In this document: piece by piece, positions 16,357 through 24,911 of the stretch
Position numbering within the stretch: the stretch's first letter is position 1
Layout: every line of letters starts with the position of its first letter
NCBI GenBank assembly: GCA_023150095.1
Contig: JAKLLO010000021.1
Location: 1-40,989 of the forward strand
Reading direction: 5' to 3'
DNA: 40,989 nt
Origin: Zoogloea sp.
GTDB taxonomy: Bacteria > Pseudomonadota > Gammaproteobacteria > Burkholderiales > Rhodocyclaceae
Position numbers and translations under genes: made by a program
The notes under the pieces: model-generated
The model's database searches: none
The model's input: only the letters and a program-made list of their open reading frames with translations
What the model was told of the DNA's origin: nothing

Positions 16357-17160
16357 GTGCCTGATAACGCAGTGCAAACCGCCTTTCCCGCCAGCCATCG
16401 TCCGGCCAGGCCGGGCTGGGTCTATCTCGTCGGCTCCGGGCCGGGCGATCCGGAACTCCTCACCCTGCGCGCCGCCCGCCTGCTGCTGGAGGCCGACGTG
16501 CTGGTCTACGACAACCTGGTGAGCGCGGAGGTGCTGGCCTGCGTGCCGGCGGCGGTCGAGCGCATCTACGTGGGCAAGAAGGCCTCCAACCACGCCCTGC
16601 CGCAAGGCGACATCAACCTGCTGCTGGTGGATCTGGCCCGCCAGGGCAAGCGCGTGGTGCGCCTGAAGGGCGGCGACCCGTTCATCTTCGGGCGCGGTGG
16701 CGAAGAGGTGGAGGAACTGGTGAAGGCCGGCGTGTCCTTCGAGGTCATCCCCGGCATCACCGCCGCGGCGGGCATCGGCGCCTACGCCGGCATCCCGCTC
16801 ACCCACCGGGATTTCGCCCAGGCCTGCGTGTTCGTCACCGGCCACCTGAAGGACGGCACGGTGGACCTCGACTGGGACATGCTCGCCCGCGGCAAGCAGA
16901 CCCTGGTGTTCTACATGGGTATCACCCAGCTGGCGACGATCTGCGACAAGCTGGTGGCCCACGGCCTGCCCGCCACCACCCCGGCGGCGGTCGTGCGGCG
17001 TGGCACCACCAAGGCCCAGCGCGTGGTCACCGCCGATCTGGCGACCCTGCCGGGCGCGGTGAAGGCGGCCGGCATCACCCCGCCGGCGCTCACCATCGTC
17101 GGCGACGTGGTGTCGCTGCAGCCGAGGCTGGCGTGGTTCCACCCGGAGCGCGACGAATGA
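16357..17160 (+). CDS. cobA: Uroporphyrinogen-III C-methyltransferase (SUMT)
   Basis: CobA adds two SAM-derived methyl groups to uroporphyrinogen III to make precorrin-2, the branch point to cobalamin and siroheme. The 267-residue single-domain protein has the family motifs [83 protein letters not shown] and the C-terminal [10 protein letters not shown]. It lacks the CysG oxidase/chelatase module. The GTG start at 16357 is preceded by AGGAG with a 7-base spacer. It lies between the CobL-like gene and cbiA, and its stop overlaps the cbiA start (ATGA), so this is a corrinoid operon rather than a siroheme one by context. Confidence 0.96.
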   Translation: MPDNAVQTAFPASHRPARPGWVYLVGSGPGDPELLTLRAARLLLEADVLVYDNLVSAEVLACVPAAVERIYVGKKASNHALPQGDINLLLVDLARQGKRVVRLKGGDPFIFGRGGEEVEELVKAGVSFEVIPGITAAAGIGAYAGIPLTHRDFAQACVFVTGHLKDGTVDLDWDMLARGKQTLVFYMGITQLATICDKLVAHGLPATTPAAVVRRGTTKAQRVVTADLATLPGAVKAAGITPPALTIVGDVVSLQPRLAWFHPERDE

Positions 17161-18446
17161 CGGCGGCCCGCTGCCCCGCGCTGTTCGTCGCCGCGCCGTC
17201 TTCTGGCCAGGGCAAGACCACCGTCACCGCGGCCCTCGCCCGCCTGCACGTGCGCCAGGGGCGCAAGGTGCGGGTGTTCAAGTGCGGGCCCGATTTTCTC
17301 GATCCGCAGATCCACACCGTCGCCACCGGCGCACCGGTCTATAACCTCGACCTGGGCATGTGCGGCGAGGCCGACGCCGCGTGGCGCCTGCACGCCGCCG
17401 CGCAGGAAGTGGACCTGATCCTCGTCGAGGGCGTGATGGGCCTCTTCGACGGCAAGCCCTCGGGCGCCGACATCGCCCGCCGCTTCGGCATTCCGGTGAT
17501 GGCGGTGATCGACGCCAAGGCGATGGCCCAGACCTTCGCCGCGGTGGCCCACGGCCTCGCCACCTGGCAGCCGGATCTGCCCTTCTCGGGCGTGCTCGCC
17601 AACCACGTGGGCGGCGAAGGCCACGCCAAGCTGCTGCGCGACTGCCTGCCGGGCGAGATCGCCTGGTATGGCGCGATCCCCCGCGACGCCGATGCCGCGC
17701 TGCCCGAGCGCCACCTGGGCATTCTGCAGGCTGCCGAGATCGCCGACCTGGACGAACGCCTCGATCGCCTGGCCGACCATCTGGCCCGTACCGGCGCGGC
17801 CGATCTGCCGCCGCCGGTGAGCTTTCCGGCCGCCGAGCCGCCGCCGGTGGCGCCGCTGCTGGCCGGCCGCACCGTGGCGATCGCCCGCGACGCAGCCTAC
17901 GGCTTCATCTACCCGGCCAACGTCGATCTGCTGCACGCCCTCGGCGCGCGGGTCGAGTTCTTCTCGCCGCTGGCCGGCGACGCCCTGCCCGCCTGCGACG
18001 CCCTGTGGCTGCCCGGCGGCTACCCGGAGCTTCACGCTGCGCAGCTTGCCGCCAACGCCCGCTGGCAGGCCGATCTGCACGCCCACGTGGCGGCCGGCAA
18101 GCCGCTGCTGGCCGAATGCGGCGGCATGATGAGCCTCTTCGAAAGCCTCACCGACAAGGAAGGTGTGACCCACCCGGGCGCCGGCCTGCTGCCCGGCCAC
18201 ACCCGCATGCAGGCGCGCCTCGCCGCGCTGGGCACCCAGGTGGCCGAGCTGCCCGAGGGGCGCATCACCGGCCACACCTTCCACTATTCGGTCAGCGACA
18301 CGCCGCTGGCGCCGCTGGTCCGCGCCACCTCGCTGGCCGGCCGCGAGGGCGAGGCGATCTACCGCCACGGGCGGATCACCGCGTCCTACGTGCATTTCTA
18401 CTTCCCGTCGAACCCGGCGGCCGCGGCGGCGCTGCTGGGCGCCTAG
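17157..18446 (+). CDS. cbiA: Cobyrinate a,c-diamide synthase (CbiA/CobB)
   Basis: This glutamine- and ATP-dependent enzyme amidates the a and c side chains of cobyrinate (or hydrogenobyrinate). The 429-residue protein has an N-terminal P-loop domain ([17 protein letters not shown], then [30 protein letters not shown]) and a C-terminal class I glutamine amidotransferase domain ([18 protein letters not shown] and the nucleophile in LLAECGGMM). The end carries the conserved [15 protein letters not shown] chose the ATG at 17157 because it overlaps the cobA stop by four bases and starts directly before the P-loop; an upstream GTG at 17133 would overlap cobA by 28 bases. It completes the CobL-like/cobA/cbiA cluster. 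The rest of the pathway is not in the window. Confidence 0.95.
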   Translation: MTAARCPALFVAAPSSGQGKTTVTAALARLHVRQGRKVRVFKCGPDFLDPQIHTVATGAPVYNLDLGMCGEADAAWRLHAAAQEVDLILVEGVMGLFDGKPSGADIARRFGIPVMAVIDAKAMAQTFAAVAHGLATWQPDLPFSGVLANHVGGEGHAKLLRDCLPGEIAWYGAIPRDADAALPERHLGILQAAEIADLDERLDRLADHLARTGAADLPPPVSFPAAEPPPVAPLLAGRTVAIARDAAYGFIYPANVDLLHALGARVEFFSPLAGDALPACDALWLPGGYPELHAAQLAANARWQADLHAHVAAGKPLLAECGGMMSLFESLTDKEGVTHPGAGLLPGHTRMQARLAALGTQVAELPEGRITGHTFHYSVSDTPLAPLVRATSLAGREGEAIYRHGRITASYVHFYFPSNPAAAAALLGA

Positions 18447-18458
18447 GCGGATTTTCCC

Positions 18459-18490
18459 GGCGCGGCTGCGGAACCAAAGCCGCCCGCGCC
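18459..18490 (+). terminator. Imperfect GC-rich hairpin after cbiA
   Basis: GGCGCGG (18459-18465) pairs with CCGCGCC (18484-18490), with a second 4-bp stem inside (GCGG with CCGC). It begins 13 bases past the cbiA stop and precedes the fumC ribosome site. No T-run is seen, so it could be a weak terminator or leave read-through into fumC. Confidence 0.4.
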
Positions 18491-18529
18491 GTGCCACAAG
18501 GGCATGAGTCACCCGTTGGGGAGATCGTC

Positions 18530-19927
18530 ATGACCCACGCCACCCGCACCGAATCCGACGCCTTCGGGCCCATCGAGGTGCCCGCCAGCGCCCTGTGGGG
18601 CGCTCAGACCCAGCGCTCCCTGCAGCACTTCGCCATCTCCACCGAGCGCATGCCGGCGCCGCTGATCGGCGCGCTGGCTGAGGTCAAGCGCGCCTGCGCC
18701 CGGGTCAATGGCGAGCTCGGCCTGCTGCCGGCCGACACGGCCGCGGCCATCATCGCCGCCGCCGACGAGGTGCTCGCCGGCGATCATCCGGACGCCTTTC
18801 CGCTGTCGGTGTGGCAGACCGGCTCGGGCACCCAGACCAACATGAACATGAACGAGGTGCTCGCCAACCGCGCGTCCGAGATCCTCGGCGGCGTGCGCGG
18901 CATGGGGCGGCGCGTGCATCCCAACGACCACGTCAATCTCGGCCAGTCGTCCAACGACGTGTTTCCCACCGCGATGTACGTGGCGGCGGTGGCCACCCTG
19001 CGCGGCTCGCTGCTGCCGGCGCTGCGGGCCCTGGCGACGACGCTGATGGCCAAGGCGGTGGCGTTCGCCGATATCGTGAAGATCGGCCGCACCCATCTGC
19101 AGGACGCCACGCCGCTCACCATCGGGCAGGAGATGTCGGGCTGGGTGGCGCAGCTGGATCACGCTGCGGCGGCCATCGAGGCGAGCCTGCCGGCGCTGGG
19201 CGGGCTCGCCATCGGTGGCACGGCGGTCGGCACCGGGCTCAACGCGCCGGCGGGGTTTGGCGAGCGGGTGGCCGCGGAGCTGACGGCGCGCCTCGGCCTG
19301 CCGCTGCACAGCGCGTCCAACAAATTTGCCGCGCTGGCCGCCCACGACGAGCTGGTGGCCGCCCACGGTGCGCTCAAGACCCTGGCCGCCGCGCTGATGA
19401 AGATCGCCAACGACGTGCGCTGGCTGGCCTCCGGGCCGCGCTCGGGGCTGGGCGAACTGGCGATTCCGGAGAACGAGCCGGGCAGCTCCATCATGCCGGG
19501 CAAGGTGAACCCGACCCAGTGCGAGGCGCTGACGATGGTGTGCGCCCAGGTGTTTGGCAACGACGTGGCGATCACGGTCGGCGGGGCGTCGGGCAACTTC
19601 GAGCTCAACGTCTTCAAGCCGCTGATCGCCCACAACTTCCTGGCCAGCGTGCGCCTGCTGGCCGACGCGATGACGAGCTTCGACGCCCACTGCGCCCGGG
19701 GCATCGAGGTGAATCGGCCGCGGGTGGCCGAGCTGGTGGCGCGCTCGCTGATGCTGGTGACGGCGCTCAGCCCGCATATCGGCTACGACCGCGCCGCGGC
19801 CATCGCCAAGCACGCCCACCACGCCGGCCTCACCCTGCGCGAGGCGGCGCTGGCGCTGGGTGGCGTGACCGGCGAGGAGTTCGACGCGTGGGTCCGGGCC
19901 GAGGCGATGACCGGCCCGGATGCCTGA
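18530..19927 (+). CDS. fumC: Fumarate hydratase class II
   Basis: FumC hydrates fumarate to malate in the citric acid cycle and is the iron-independent, oxygen-stable fumarase. From the ATG at 18530 (GGGGAG 6-11 bases upstream) the protein has 465 residues, normal length. The family motifs are [55 protein letters not shown] and the lyase-superfamily signature [11 protein letters not shown] (from ~318), followed by TQCEA. The C-terminal [18 protein letters not shown] is also typical. It is on the same strand as cbiA, 83 bases downstream, with its own ribosome site. It converges with the aminotransferase gene, the stops being 6 bases apart. Confidence 0.97.
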   Translation: MTHATRTESDAFGPIEVPASALWGAQTQRSLQHFAISTERMPAPLIGALAEVKRACARVNGELGLLPADTAAAIIAAADEVLAGDHPDAFPLSVWQTGSGTQTNMNMNEVLANRASEILGGVRGMGRRVHPNDHVNLGQSSNDVFPTAMYVAAVATLRGSLLPALRALATTLMAKAVAFADIVKIGRTHLQDATPLTIGQEMSGWVAQLDHAAAAIEASLPALGGLAIGGTAVGTGLNAPAGFGERVAAELTARLGLPLHSASNKFAALAAHDELVAAHGALKTLAAALMKIANDVRWLASGPRSGLGELAIPENEPGSSIMPGKVNPTQCEALTMVCAQVFGNDVAITVGGASGNFELNVFKPLIAHNFLASVRLLADAMTSFDAHCARGIEVNRPRVAELVARSLMLVTALSPHIGYDRAAAIAKHAHHAGLTLREAALALGGVTGEEFDAWVRAEAMTGPDA

Positions 19928-19933
19928 GCTGGC

Positions 19934-21091
19934 TTAAGGGGCGGCGGCCACCAGCTCGGCGAGCTTGGCGAGGCCGGTGTCCATCTCGTCCTCGGCGGCG
20001 TGGCTGAAGTTGAGGCGCAGGGTGCCGAGGGCGGCGTTGCTGGCGTAGAAGGCTTCGCCCGGCATGAAGGCAACGCCGCGCTCGATGGCCGCCGGCAGCA
20101 GCAGGCGGGTGTCCACCGGGCGCTTGAGCTGCAGCCAGAAGAACAGCCCGCCAGCGGGCGTCTGCCAGTCGGCCAGGGCGCCGAAGTGGCGGCGCAGGGC
20201 GGCGTCGAAGGCGTCGCGCTTGGCCCGGTAGAAATCGGCCAGGCGGGCAAGGCGGGCCGGGCGCCCGGCGGCTTCGAGCTGCTGCAGCACCAGCCACTGG
20301 CTGAGCCGGTTGCTGTGCAGGTCGGCCGCCTGCTTGAGGCGTACCAGCGGGGTGAACAGCTCCGGCGACGCCGCCAGAAAGCCCAGCCGCAACCCCGGCG
20401 CGAGGCTTTTCGAGAACGAACCCTGGTAGATCCACGGGCTGCCTTCGATGCCGGCACACACCGGGCGCCGGTCGCAGGCGTCGAAGACCAGATCCCGGTA
20501 CGGGTCGTCCTCGAACATCGGCACGCCGGATGCCATGCACGCTTCGGCCAGCGCCGCCCGCTCGGCGGCGGTGTAGCAGCGGCCGGTGGGGTTCTGGAAG
20601 GTGGGGATGGCGTAGGCCAGGGCCGGGCGGTGGTCGCGGAAGAAGCCGGCGCTCACCGTTTCGGGCGCGAAGGGCAGGAAGCGTGCGCCGAAGAAGCGGA
20701 ACACCTGCAGCGCGGCAAGATAGGTGGGCGATTCGACGGCCACCGGGGTGCCGGCATCGACGAACAGCTTGCCCACCAGGTCGATGCCCTGCTGGGAGCC
20801 GGAGAGCACCAGCACGCGGTCGGGCGTGGCGTCGAGGCCGAGGGCGGCGAGCTCCAGCGCGATGCGCTCACGCAGCGCCGGGTCGCCCTCGGACGGGCCG
20901 TATTGCAGGGCCGAATCCGGCGCGGCGAGGCCGAAGTCGGGGAAGGTTTCGGCGGCGGGCAGCCCGCCGGCGAAGGAGATCATGCCGGGCCGCCCTACGA
21001 CTTCCAGAATCTCCCGGATCGGCGACGGGTGCAGGTCGTGCACGCGGGCGGAGAGGGAGAGCGGAAGACGGTCGGCGGTACGGGAAGGCAT
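19934..21091 (-). CDS. PLP-dependent class I/II aminotransferase (LysN/2-aminoadipate type)
   Basis: A 385-residue fold-type I aminotransferase of the standalone MocR-catalytic/LysN branch. It has no GntR domain. Motifs seen are ISFAGGLPAAETFP near the N-terminus, YGPSEGDPALRERIA, LVLSGSQQGIDLVGKL, FQNPTGRCYTAAER (166-179), FEDDPYRDLVFD and the PLP lysine in GSFSKSLAPGLRLGF (K228). Typical substrates of this group are 2-aminoadipate, aromatic or branched-chain amino acids; the sequence alone does not settle it. The ATG at 21091 is the first before the conserved region, with AGGAG upstream. It is divergent from a MarR-type gene, and the gap holds two palindromes that probably bind that regulator. 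Confidence 0.88.
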   Translation of the reverse strand: MPSRTADRLPLSLSARVHDLHPSPIREILEVVGRPGMISFAGGLPAAETFPDFGLAAPDSALQYGPSEGDPALRERIALELAALGLDATPDRVLVLSGSQQGIDLVGKLFVDAGTPVAVESPTYLAALQVFRFFGARFLPFAPETVSAGFFRDHRPALAYAIPTFQNPTGRCYTAAERAALAEACMASGVPMFEDDPYRDLVFDACDRRPVCAGIEGSPWIYQGSFSKSLAPGLRLGFLAASPELFTPLVRLKQAADLHSNRLSQWLVLQQLEAAGRPARLARLADFYRAKRDAFDAALRRHFGALADWQTPAGGLFFWLQLKRPVDTRLLLPAAIERGVAFMPGEAFYASNAALGTLRLNFSHAAEDEMDTGLAKLAELVAAAP

Positions 21092-21121
21092 GGCTTTCTC
21101 CTGGTTGTGCGGGGTAGAATT

Positions 21122-21138
21122 GGTCAAGTGTATTGACC
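21122..21138. promoter_or_regulatory. Palindromic operator 1 (putative MarR site)
   Basis: GGTCAA-N5-TTGACC is a perfect 6-bp inverted repeat in the 82-base gap between the divergent aminotransferase and MarR genes. The half-site GTCAA recurs in a second palindrome 45 bases away (centre to centre, about four helical turns). Confidence 0.7.
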
Positions 21139-21167
21139 TATTAATCCTGATCGCATCGCCGAGAAAT

Positions 21168-21182
21168 GTCAATATGGTTGAC
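21168..21182. promoter_or_regulatory. Palindromic operator 2, over the marR start codon
   Basis: GTCAA-N5-TTGAC has the same half-sites and spacing as the palindrome at 21122-21138. It covers the start codon of the MarR-type gene (ATG at 21174). Such placement fits autorepression by the regulator. Confidence 0.65.
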
Positions 21183-21614
21183 CTAAATCGCCAGGCCGAG
21201 CTGCGCGAGGCCATCGAGCTGTTCTTCTTTGGTTATCGGGCCTTCACCGCGCCCCCGGATCGTCTGCTGGGAGCCTGGGATCTGGGCCGCGTGCATCACC
21301 GGGTGCTGTATTTCGTGGCGCGCCAGCCGGGCATCACCGTGACTGCGCTGCAGGGCGTGCTGGGGGTGAGCAAGCAGGCGCTCAACGGGCCGCTGCGCCA
21401 GTTGCTGGAGGCGGGGCTGGTGGGCAGTGGCGCCGACGAGAGCGACAAGCGGGTGCGCCGGCTGCGGCTCACCGACAAGGGCGGCCAACTCGAGGCGGCG
21501 CTCACGGGGACACAGGTGGAGATGCTGGAGAAGACGTTCTCCCACCTGGGGAAGGACGCGGAGAACGCCTGGAAGCAGGTGATGCAGGCGCTCGCCGCAC
21601 CGCCGGCGGATTGA
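21174..21614 (+). CDS. MarR-family transcriptional regulator
   Basis: A 146-residue winged-helix repressor of the MarR type. The N-terminal helix (REAIELFFFGYRAFTAPPDRLL) leads into the DNA-binding region: RVHHRVLYFVARQPGITVTALQGVLGVSKQALNGPLRQLLEAGLV, with the wing ADESDKRVRRLRLTDKG. A dimerising C-terminal helix pair follows (QVEMLEKTFSHLG). The ATG at 21174 gives normal family length. Two GTCAA-N5-TTGAC palindromes lie upstream and over its start, so it probably represses itself and the divergent aminotransferase. The ligand is not evident; an amino acid or keto acid handled by the aminotransferase is a reasonable guess. It converges with hpt. Confidence 0.9.
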   Translation: MVDLNRQAELREAIELFFFGYRAFTAPPDRLLGAWDLGRVHHRVLYFVARQPGITVTALQGVLGVSKQALNGPLRQLLEAGLVGSGADESDKRVRRLRLTDKGGQLEAALTGTQVEMLEKTFSHLGKDAENAWKQVMQALAAPPAD

Positions 21615-21630
21615 CGCCGCGGGGCGCGGC

Positions 21631-22191
21631 TCAGTGCCCCTTGAGGGCGTAGATGCCGGGGGCGTTGCGCCAGTAGCCCTTGTAGTCCATGCCGCTGCCG
21701 AACAGGAAACGGTCGGCCACCTCGAGCCCGGTGAAATCGGCGCGCATCGCCGGCCAGGCCTTGCGTTCGTGGTTCTTGTGGACCAGCACCGCCGAGAAGA
21801 CTTCCTGCGCGCCTTCGGCCTTGAGGAAATCGATGATCGCGGCGAGGGTGTGGCCCTCGTCGAGGATGTCGTCGAGCACCAGCACGGTGCGCTCGCGCAG
21901 GTCGTGGGTGGGGCTCACCAGCCAGTCGAGGAGCGTGCCCTGCAGCGCGTGGCCGTAGCGGGTGGCGTGGAGGTAGCCCACTTCGAGGGGAAACGGCAGG
22001 CGCGGCAGCAGCCGGCCAGCCAGCACCAGGCCGCCGTTCATCACGGCGTAGACCAGCGGATTGCGGTCGTGCAGGCGGGCGGTGATGTCGGAGGCGAGGC
22101 GCGACAGGGCAGCGTCCACTTCGGTGGCGTCGCACAGGCAGTCGGCTTCGTCGCGGACACGGCGGATTTCGTCGAGGTCGACGGGCTTCAT
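21631..22191 (-). CDS. hpt: Hypoxanthine-guanine phosphoribosyltransferase
   Basis: A 186-residue purine salvage enzyme that joins PRPP to hypoxanthine or guanine. Key motifs are YAVMNGGLVLAGRLLPRL near the N-terminus, the flexible loop region (HATRYG), the PRPP-binding VLVLDDILDEGHTL and the late purine-binding FLFGSGMDYKGYWRNAPGIYAL. The ATG at 22191 was chosen because upstream sequence is Ser/Arg-rich and non-conserved. It follows the YqjK-like gene by 10 bases on the same strand, so it is likely the last gene of the yqjD-yqjE-yqjK transcript. The exact base preference (hypoxanthine, guanine or xanthine) is not decided by the motifs. Confidence 0.92.
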   Translation of the reverse strand: MKPVDLDEIRRVRDEADCLCDATEVDAALSRLASDITARLHDRNPLVYAVMNGGLVLAGRLLPRLPFPLEVGYLHATRYGHALQGTLLDWLVSPTHDLRERTVLVLDDILDEGHTLAAIIDFLKAEGAQEVFSAVLVHKNHERKAWPAMRADFTGLEVADRFLFGSGMDYKGYWRNAPGIYALKGH

Positions 22192-22201
22192 GGGGTGGAT
22201 C

Positions 22202-22486
22202 TCAGGAAACGAGGTTGCGTGCCCGGCGGACGAGCTGCCAGCCCAGCCAGCCCCGGCGGAGCCAGCGCAGGGCCGCCCTGGGCCGGGCGACCAGCACGAA
22301 GATGCCGATGCCCGACAGGATGGGCGCGTTGTTGCGGGCCCACAGGACGCCATCGACGACCTTGTCGATGCCACGGAAGACCGGCGTGAAACCCTGGGCG
22401 TGATGAATCAGCGCGGCCCGCTGGTCGGCACTGCGGATCTGCAGGCGCTGCTTGTGCAGGGCCAGTTCGACGAGTTCGGGGCTCAT
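22202..22486 (-). CDS. YqjK-like small membrane-associated protein
   Basis: A 94-residue protein from the ATG at 22486. The N-terminal half is polar and helical (ELVELALHKQRLQIRSADQRAALI). A hydrophobic helix (NNAPILSGIGIFVLVA) follows, and then a basic tail (RPRAALRWLRRGWLGWQLVRRARN). Arrangement and gene order match YqjK of the enterobacterial yqjD-yqjE-yqjK cluster, whose function is poorly defined. Its ATG overlaps the yqjE stop by four bases (ATGA), which supports both the start and co-expression. Assignment rests on context and size more than on motif identity. Confidence 0.75.
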   Translation of the reverse strand: MSPELVELALHKQRLQIRSADQRAALIHHAQGFTPVFRGIDKVVDGVLWARNNAPILSGIGIFVLVARPRAALRWLRRGWLGWQLVRRARNLVS

Positions 22487-22866
22487 TCTTTGCGGCGCAG
22501 GGCTTCCCGGTCGTGGGCGATCTCGGCCAGGCTCGCGCTGAACAGCTTCGACCCGGCACGCAGGCGGGTGGCGGCGCGGGTGGCGGCCCATACCCCGGCG
22601 ATGAACAGCCCGGTGGTGGCGAGGCCCAGCGCCAGCAGGCGGTGGCTGTCCCAGAACAGCACCGTGAGGAAGGCCATCAGGAAGACGAAGCCGAAGCCGA
22701 CGAACAGCGCGGCGAGCACGGTGTCGAACAGGAAGCTGCCGGCCCGTAGCTTTTCTTCCTTCAGTTCGACGGAGAAGAGTTCGAGCCGGGTCTGGATCGT
22801 GGCCAGCCCGGAATCGGCGAACCCCTTGAGGGATTCGCCGAGGCGCGTGGGCGCGGGATCGCTCAT
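22483..22866 (-). CDS. yqjE: YqjE/phage-holin-superfamily inner membrane protein
   Basis: A 127-residue protein with an amphipathic N-terminal segment (GLATIQTRLELFSVELKEEKLR, typical of this family) and two transmembrane helices: FLFDTVLAALFVGFGFVFLMAFLTVLF and LLALGLATTGLFIAGVWAAT. A charged C-terminal tail (EIAHDREALRRKE) follows. This matches YqjE, grouped with the holin superfamily III on fold, but it is a chromosomal membrane protein and not a phage remnant. It sits 12 bases after yqjD and overlaps yqjK by four bases. In E. coli the cluster is induced in stationary phase; regulation here is not known. Confidence 0.88.
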   Translation of the reverse strand: MSDPAPTRLGESLKGFADSGLATIQTRLELFSVELKEEKLRAGSFLFDTVLAALFVGFGFVFLMAFLTVLFWDSHRLLALGLATTGLFIAGVWAATRAATRLRAGSKLFSASLAEIAHDREALRRKE

Positions 22867-22878
22867 GCGATGTCGCGC

Positions 22879-23187
22879 TTAGCGGCGGTTGACCAGCAGG
22901 CCCAGCAGGAAGCCGACGCCGGCTGCCACGCCGACGGCCTTCCAGGGGTTGTCGTGGACGTAGTCGTCGGTGGCGCGGGCGGCGGCCTTGGTCTTCTCGA
23001 CGACGGCGGCTTCGAGGTCCTGGAACTTGTATTTGGCAGAGGTGAGGCGCTCGCCGAGACGGGCGCGCACGTCCGCCACCTTGTCACCGGCCTGGCCGGC
23101 GGTGAGCTTGAGGAGCTCTTCGGTGTCGGCGACGACGGCCTTGAAATCGGTAACGAGTTTTTCCTTGGTGACTTGTGCTTCGCTCAT
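22879..23187 (-). CDS. yqjD: YqjD/ElaB-type (DUF883) ribosome-associated membrane protein
   Basis: A 102-residue tail-anchored protein. A long polar helix (KEKLVTDFKAVVADTEELLKLTAGQAGDKVADVRARLGERL...) is followed by the family motif YVHDNPWKAVGVAAGVGFLLGLLVNRR, a C-terminal membrane anchor ending in two arginines. In E. coli YqjD and ElaB bind ribosomes at the membrane in stationary phase. The ATG at 23187 has AGGAG seven bases upstream. It heads the yqjD-yqjE-yqjK-hpt series on the minus strand. The 250-base gap upstream contains an AT-rich palindrome (23368-23401) that may belong to its promoter. Confidence 0.92.
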   Translation of the reverse strand: MSEAQVTKEKLVTDFKAVVADTEELLKLTAGQAGDKVADVRARLGERLTSAKYKFQDLEAAVVEKTKAAARATDDYVHDNPWKAVGVAAGVGFLLGLLVNRR

Positions 23188-23367
23188 GGTGTTCTCCTGG
23201 TTTTTCTGATTGAGGCAAGGGAAGGCGGACGGGCCGCCCTGCTTGCTGTGTCTGGCGGCCATGTATTCCTGACCAAGGCTAATCCCAATCGTTCCCGAAG
23301 GCAAACGGGGATGGTGCTGGCGGCGGTAGGGGCGTCGGTTTGCGATGCGGCGCCACGCATGAAGCAT

Positions 23368-23401
23368 TATTCAATGATTTATAAATTAATTCTATTGAAT
23401 A
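23368..23401. promoter_or_regulatory. AT-rich inverted repeat upstream of yqjD
   Basis: TATTCAAT (23368-23375) and ATTGAATA (23394-23401) form a perfect 8-bp inverted repeat around an 18-base AT-rich centre, in the gap between exoA and yqjD. The rest of the gap also holds a small GC hairpin (23215-23246). This is the most AT-rich short stretch I noticed and is a likely promoter or operator region for yqjD; I could not fix a -35/-10 pair. Confidence 0.45.
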
Positions 23402-23437
23402 TCAGTGCCGGGTTTGCCGAAAAGGGTCAGCCTTTTG

Positions 23438-24226
23438 TCATTCACCGAACGGGTGGTCGTAATCAACGGTGAGCGGCGCGTGATCGCTGAAGCGCTGGTC
23501 TTTATATACCGCAGCGTGCCGGGCGCGCTGGCCGAGTTCGGGGGTGGCGATCTGGTAGTCGAGCCGCCAGCCGACGTTCTTTGCCCAGGCCTGGCCGCGA
23601 TTCGACCACCACGTGTAGCAGGCGTCGGTGGCGTCGGGATGGAGCCGGCGGTAGGTGTCGACCCAGCCCTGTTCGTCGAACAGGCGGCCGAGCCAGGCGC
23701 GCTCTTCGGGCAGGAAGCCGGAGTTTTTCTGGTTGGAGCGCCAGTTCTTCAGGTCGATGGCCTGGTGGGCGATGTTCCAGTCGCCACAGACGATGACGTG
23801 CCGCCCGCTGGCGCGCAAATCGGCCATGCGATGGATGAACAGGTCCATGAAACGGAATTTTGCAATTTGCCGCTCGTCAGAACTGGAACCCGATGGCAAA
23901 TATAGGGAAACGACGGACAGCGAGCCGAAATCGGCCTGAAGATAGCGCCCTTCGGCGTCGAATTCTTCATTGTCGATGCCTTCGATGATGCGGTCCGGTT
24001 GCTTTCGGGTGTAAATTCCCACGCCGCTGTAGCCTTTTTTTGCAGCGCAATGAAAATAACCGTTCAGCGAACCGGGGTTGATCATTTCCGGCGTCAGGTC
24101 GCCGATCTGTGCCTTGAGTTCCTGCAGGCACACGACATCCGCGTTCTGAAGTGCCAGCCAGGGCAGGAACCCTTTCACGCTGGCCGAGCGGATGCCGTTG
24201 AGGTTGACGGTCACGACGCGTAACAT
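23438..24226 (-). CDS. exoA: Exodeoxyribonuclease III-type DNA repair nuclease
   Basis: A 262-residue ExoIII/APE-family enzyme that cuts DNA 5' to abasic sites and removes 3' blocking groups. Motifs: TVNLNGIRSA (start), CLQELKAQ (metal-binding Glu), GYSGVGIYTR, ADFGSLSVVSLYLPSG, VIVCGDWNIAH (catalytic Asp/Asn), KNVGWRLDYQIAT and the C-terminal SDHAPLTVDYD (catalytic Asp-His). The ATG at 24226 is used because MLRVVTVNLNG is the conserved beginning. It is divergent from pyrE with only 33 bases between the starts, a pairing common in betaproteobacteria. Confidence 0.96.
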   Translation of the reverse strand: MLRVVTVNLNGIRSASVKGFLPWLALQNADVVCLQELKAQIGDLTPEMINPGSLNGYFHCAAKKGYSGVGIYTRKQPDRIIEGIDNEEFDAEGRYLQADFGSLSVVSLYLPSGSSSDERQIAKFRFMDLFIHRMADLRASGRHVIVCGDWNIAHQAIDLKNWRSNQKNSGFLPEERAWLGRLFDEQGWVDTYRRLHPDATDACYTWWSNRGQAWAKNVGWRLDYQIATPELGQRARHAAVYKDQRFSDHAPLTVDYDHPFGE

Positions 24227-24259
24227 TTTGTGTAACTTGGTCCGATTTTTGGAAACGAC

Positions 24260-24907
24260 GTGAATTTTAGCCGCGATTTCATTCAGCTCGCCTGCGACAA
24301 GGGTGTTCTGCGATTTGGGGAGTTCGTCACCAAGGCGGGGCGGCTGTCGCCCTACTTTTTCAACGCGGGCCTGTTCAACGACGGCGCCTCCTTCGGTCAG
24401 CTGTGCGATTTCTACGCGCGCACCCTGGTGGCGGCCGACCTGCCCTGCGACATGCTCTTCGGGCCGGCCTACAAGGGCATCCCGCTGGTGGCCGGCACGG
24501 CCATGCGGCTCGCCGAGCGCGGCCACAGCCTGCCTTTCTGTTTCAACCGCAAGGAAGCCAAGGACCACGGCGAAGGCGGTACCCTGGTGGGTGCGCCCCT
24601 GGCCGGCCGGGTGGCGATCCTCGATGACGTGATCTCCGCGGGCACCTCGGTGCGCGAATCCGTCGAGATCATCCGCGCCCACGGCGCCACGCCGTCGGCG
24701 GTGGTGATCGCCCTCGACCGCATGGAGCGTGGCACCGGCGTCCTGTCGGCGGTGCAGGAAGTCCGCGACACCTACGGCATCCCGGTGCTGGCGGTGGCGA
24801 CCCTGCAGGATCTCATCGGCTATCTCCATGACAGCCCCGCTCTTGCAGCCAACCTGGCAGCCGTCCAGCGCTACCGGGAAACCTATGGTGTGGCCGCGGA
24901 AGCCTGA
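24260..24907 (+). CDS. pyrE: Orotate phosphoribosyltransferase
   Basis: PyrE joins orotate to PRPP in pyrimidine synthesis. The 215-residue protein has [31 protein letters not shown], the loop [15 protein letters not shown] and the PRPP motif [16 protein letters not shown]. Length is standard (213 in E. coli). A GTG at 24260 is the only good start before conserved sequence ([19 protein letters not shown]). It shares a very short regulatory gap with exoA and is followed 4 bases later by a secreted protein gene, probably co-transcribed. Confidence 0.96.
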   Translation: MNFSRDFIQLACDKGVLRFGEFVTKAGRLSPYFFNAGLFNDGASFGQLCDFYARTLVAADLPCDMLFGPAYKGIPLVAGTAMRLAERGHSLPFCFNRKEAKDHGEGGTLVGAPLAGRVAILDDVISAGTSVRESVEIIRAHGATPSAVVIALDRMERGTGVLSAVQEVRDTYGIPVLAVATLQDLIGYLHDSPALAANLAAVQRYRETYGVAAEA

Positions 24908-24911
24908 TCCG

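Noticed and set aside
22483-22866. Holin-like protein as a sign of prophage
   Set aside because: The neighbours yqjD and yqjK show it is the chromosomal YqjE type. No lysis or structural phage genes are present.
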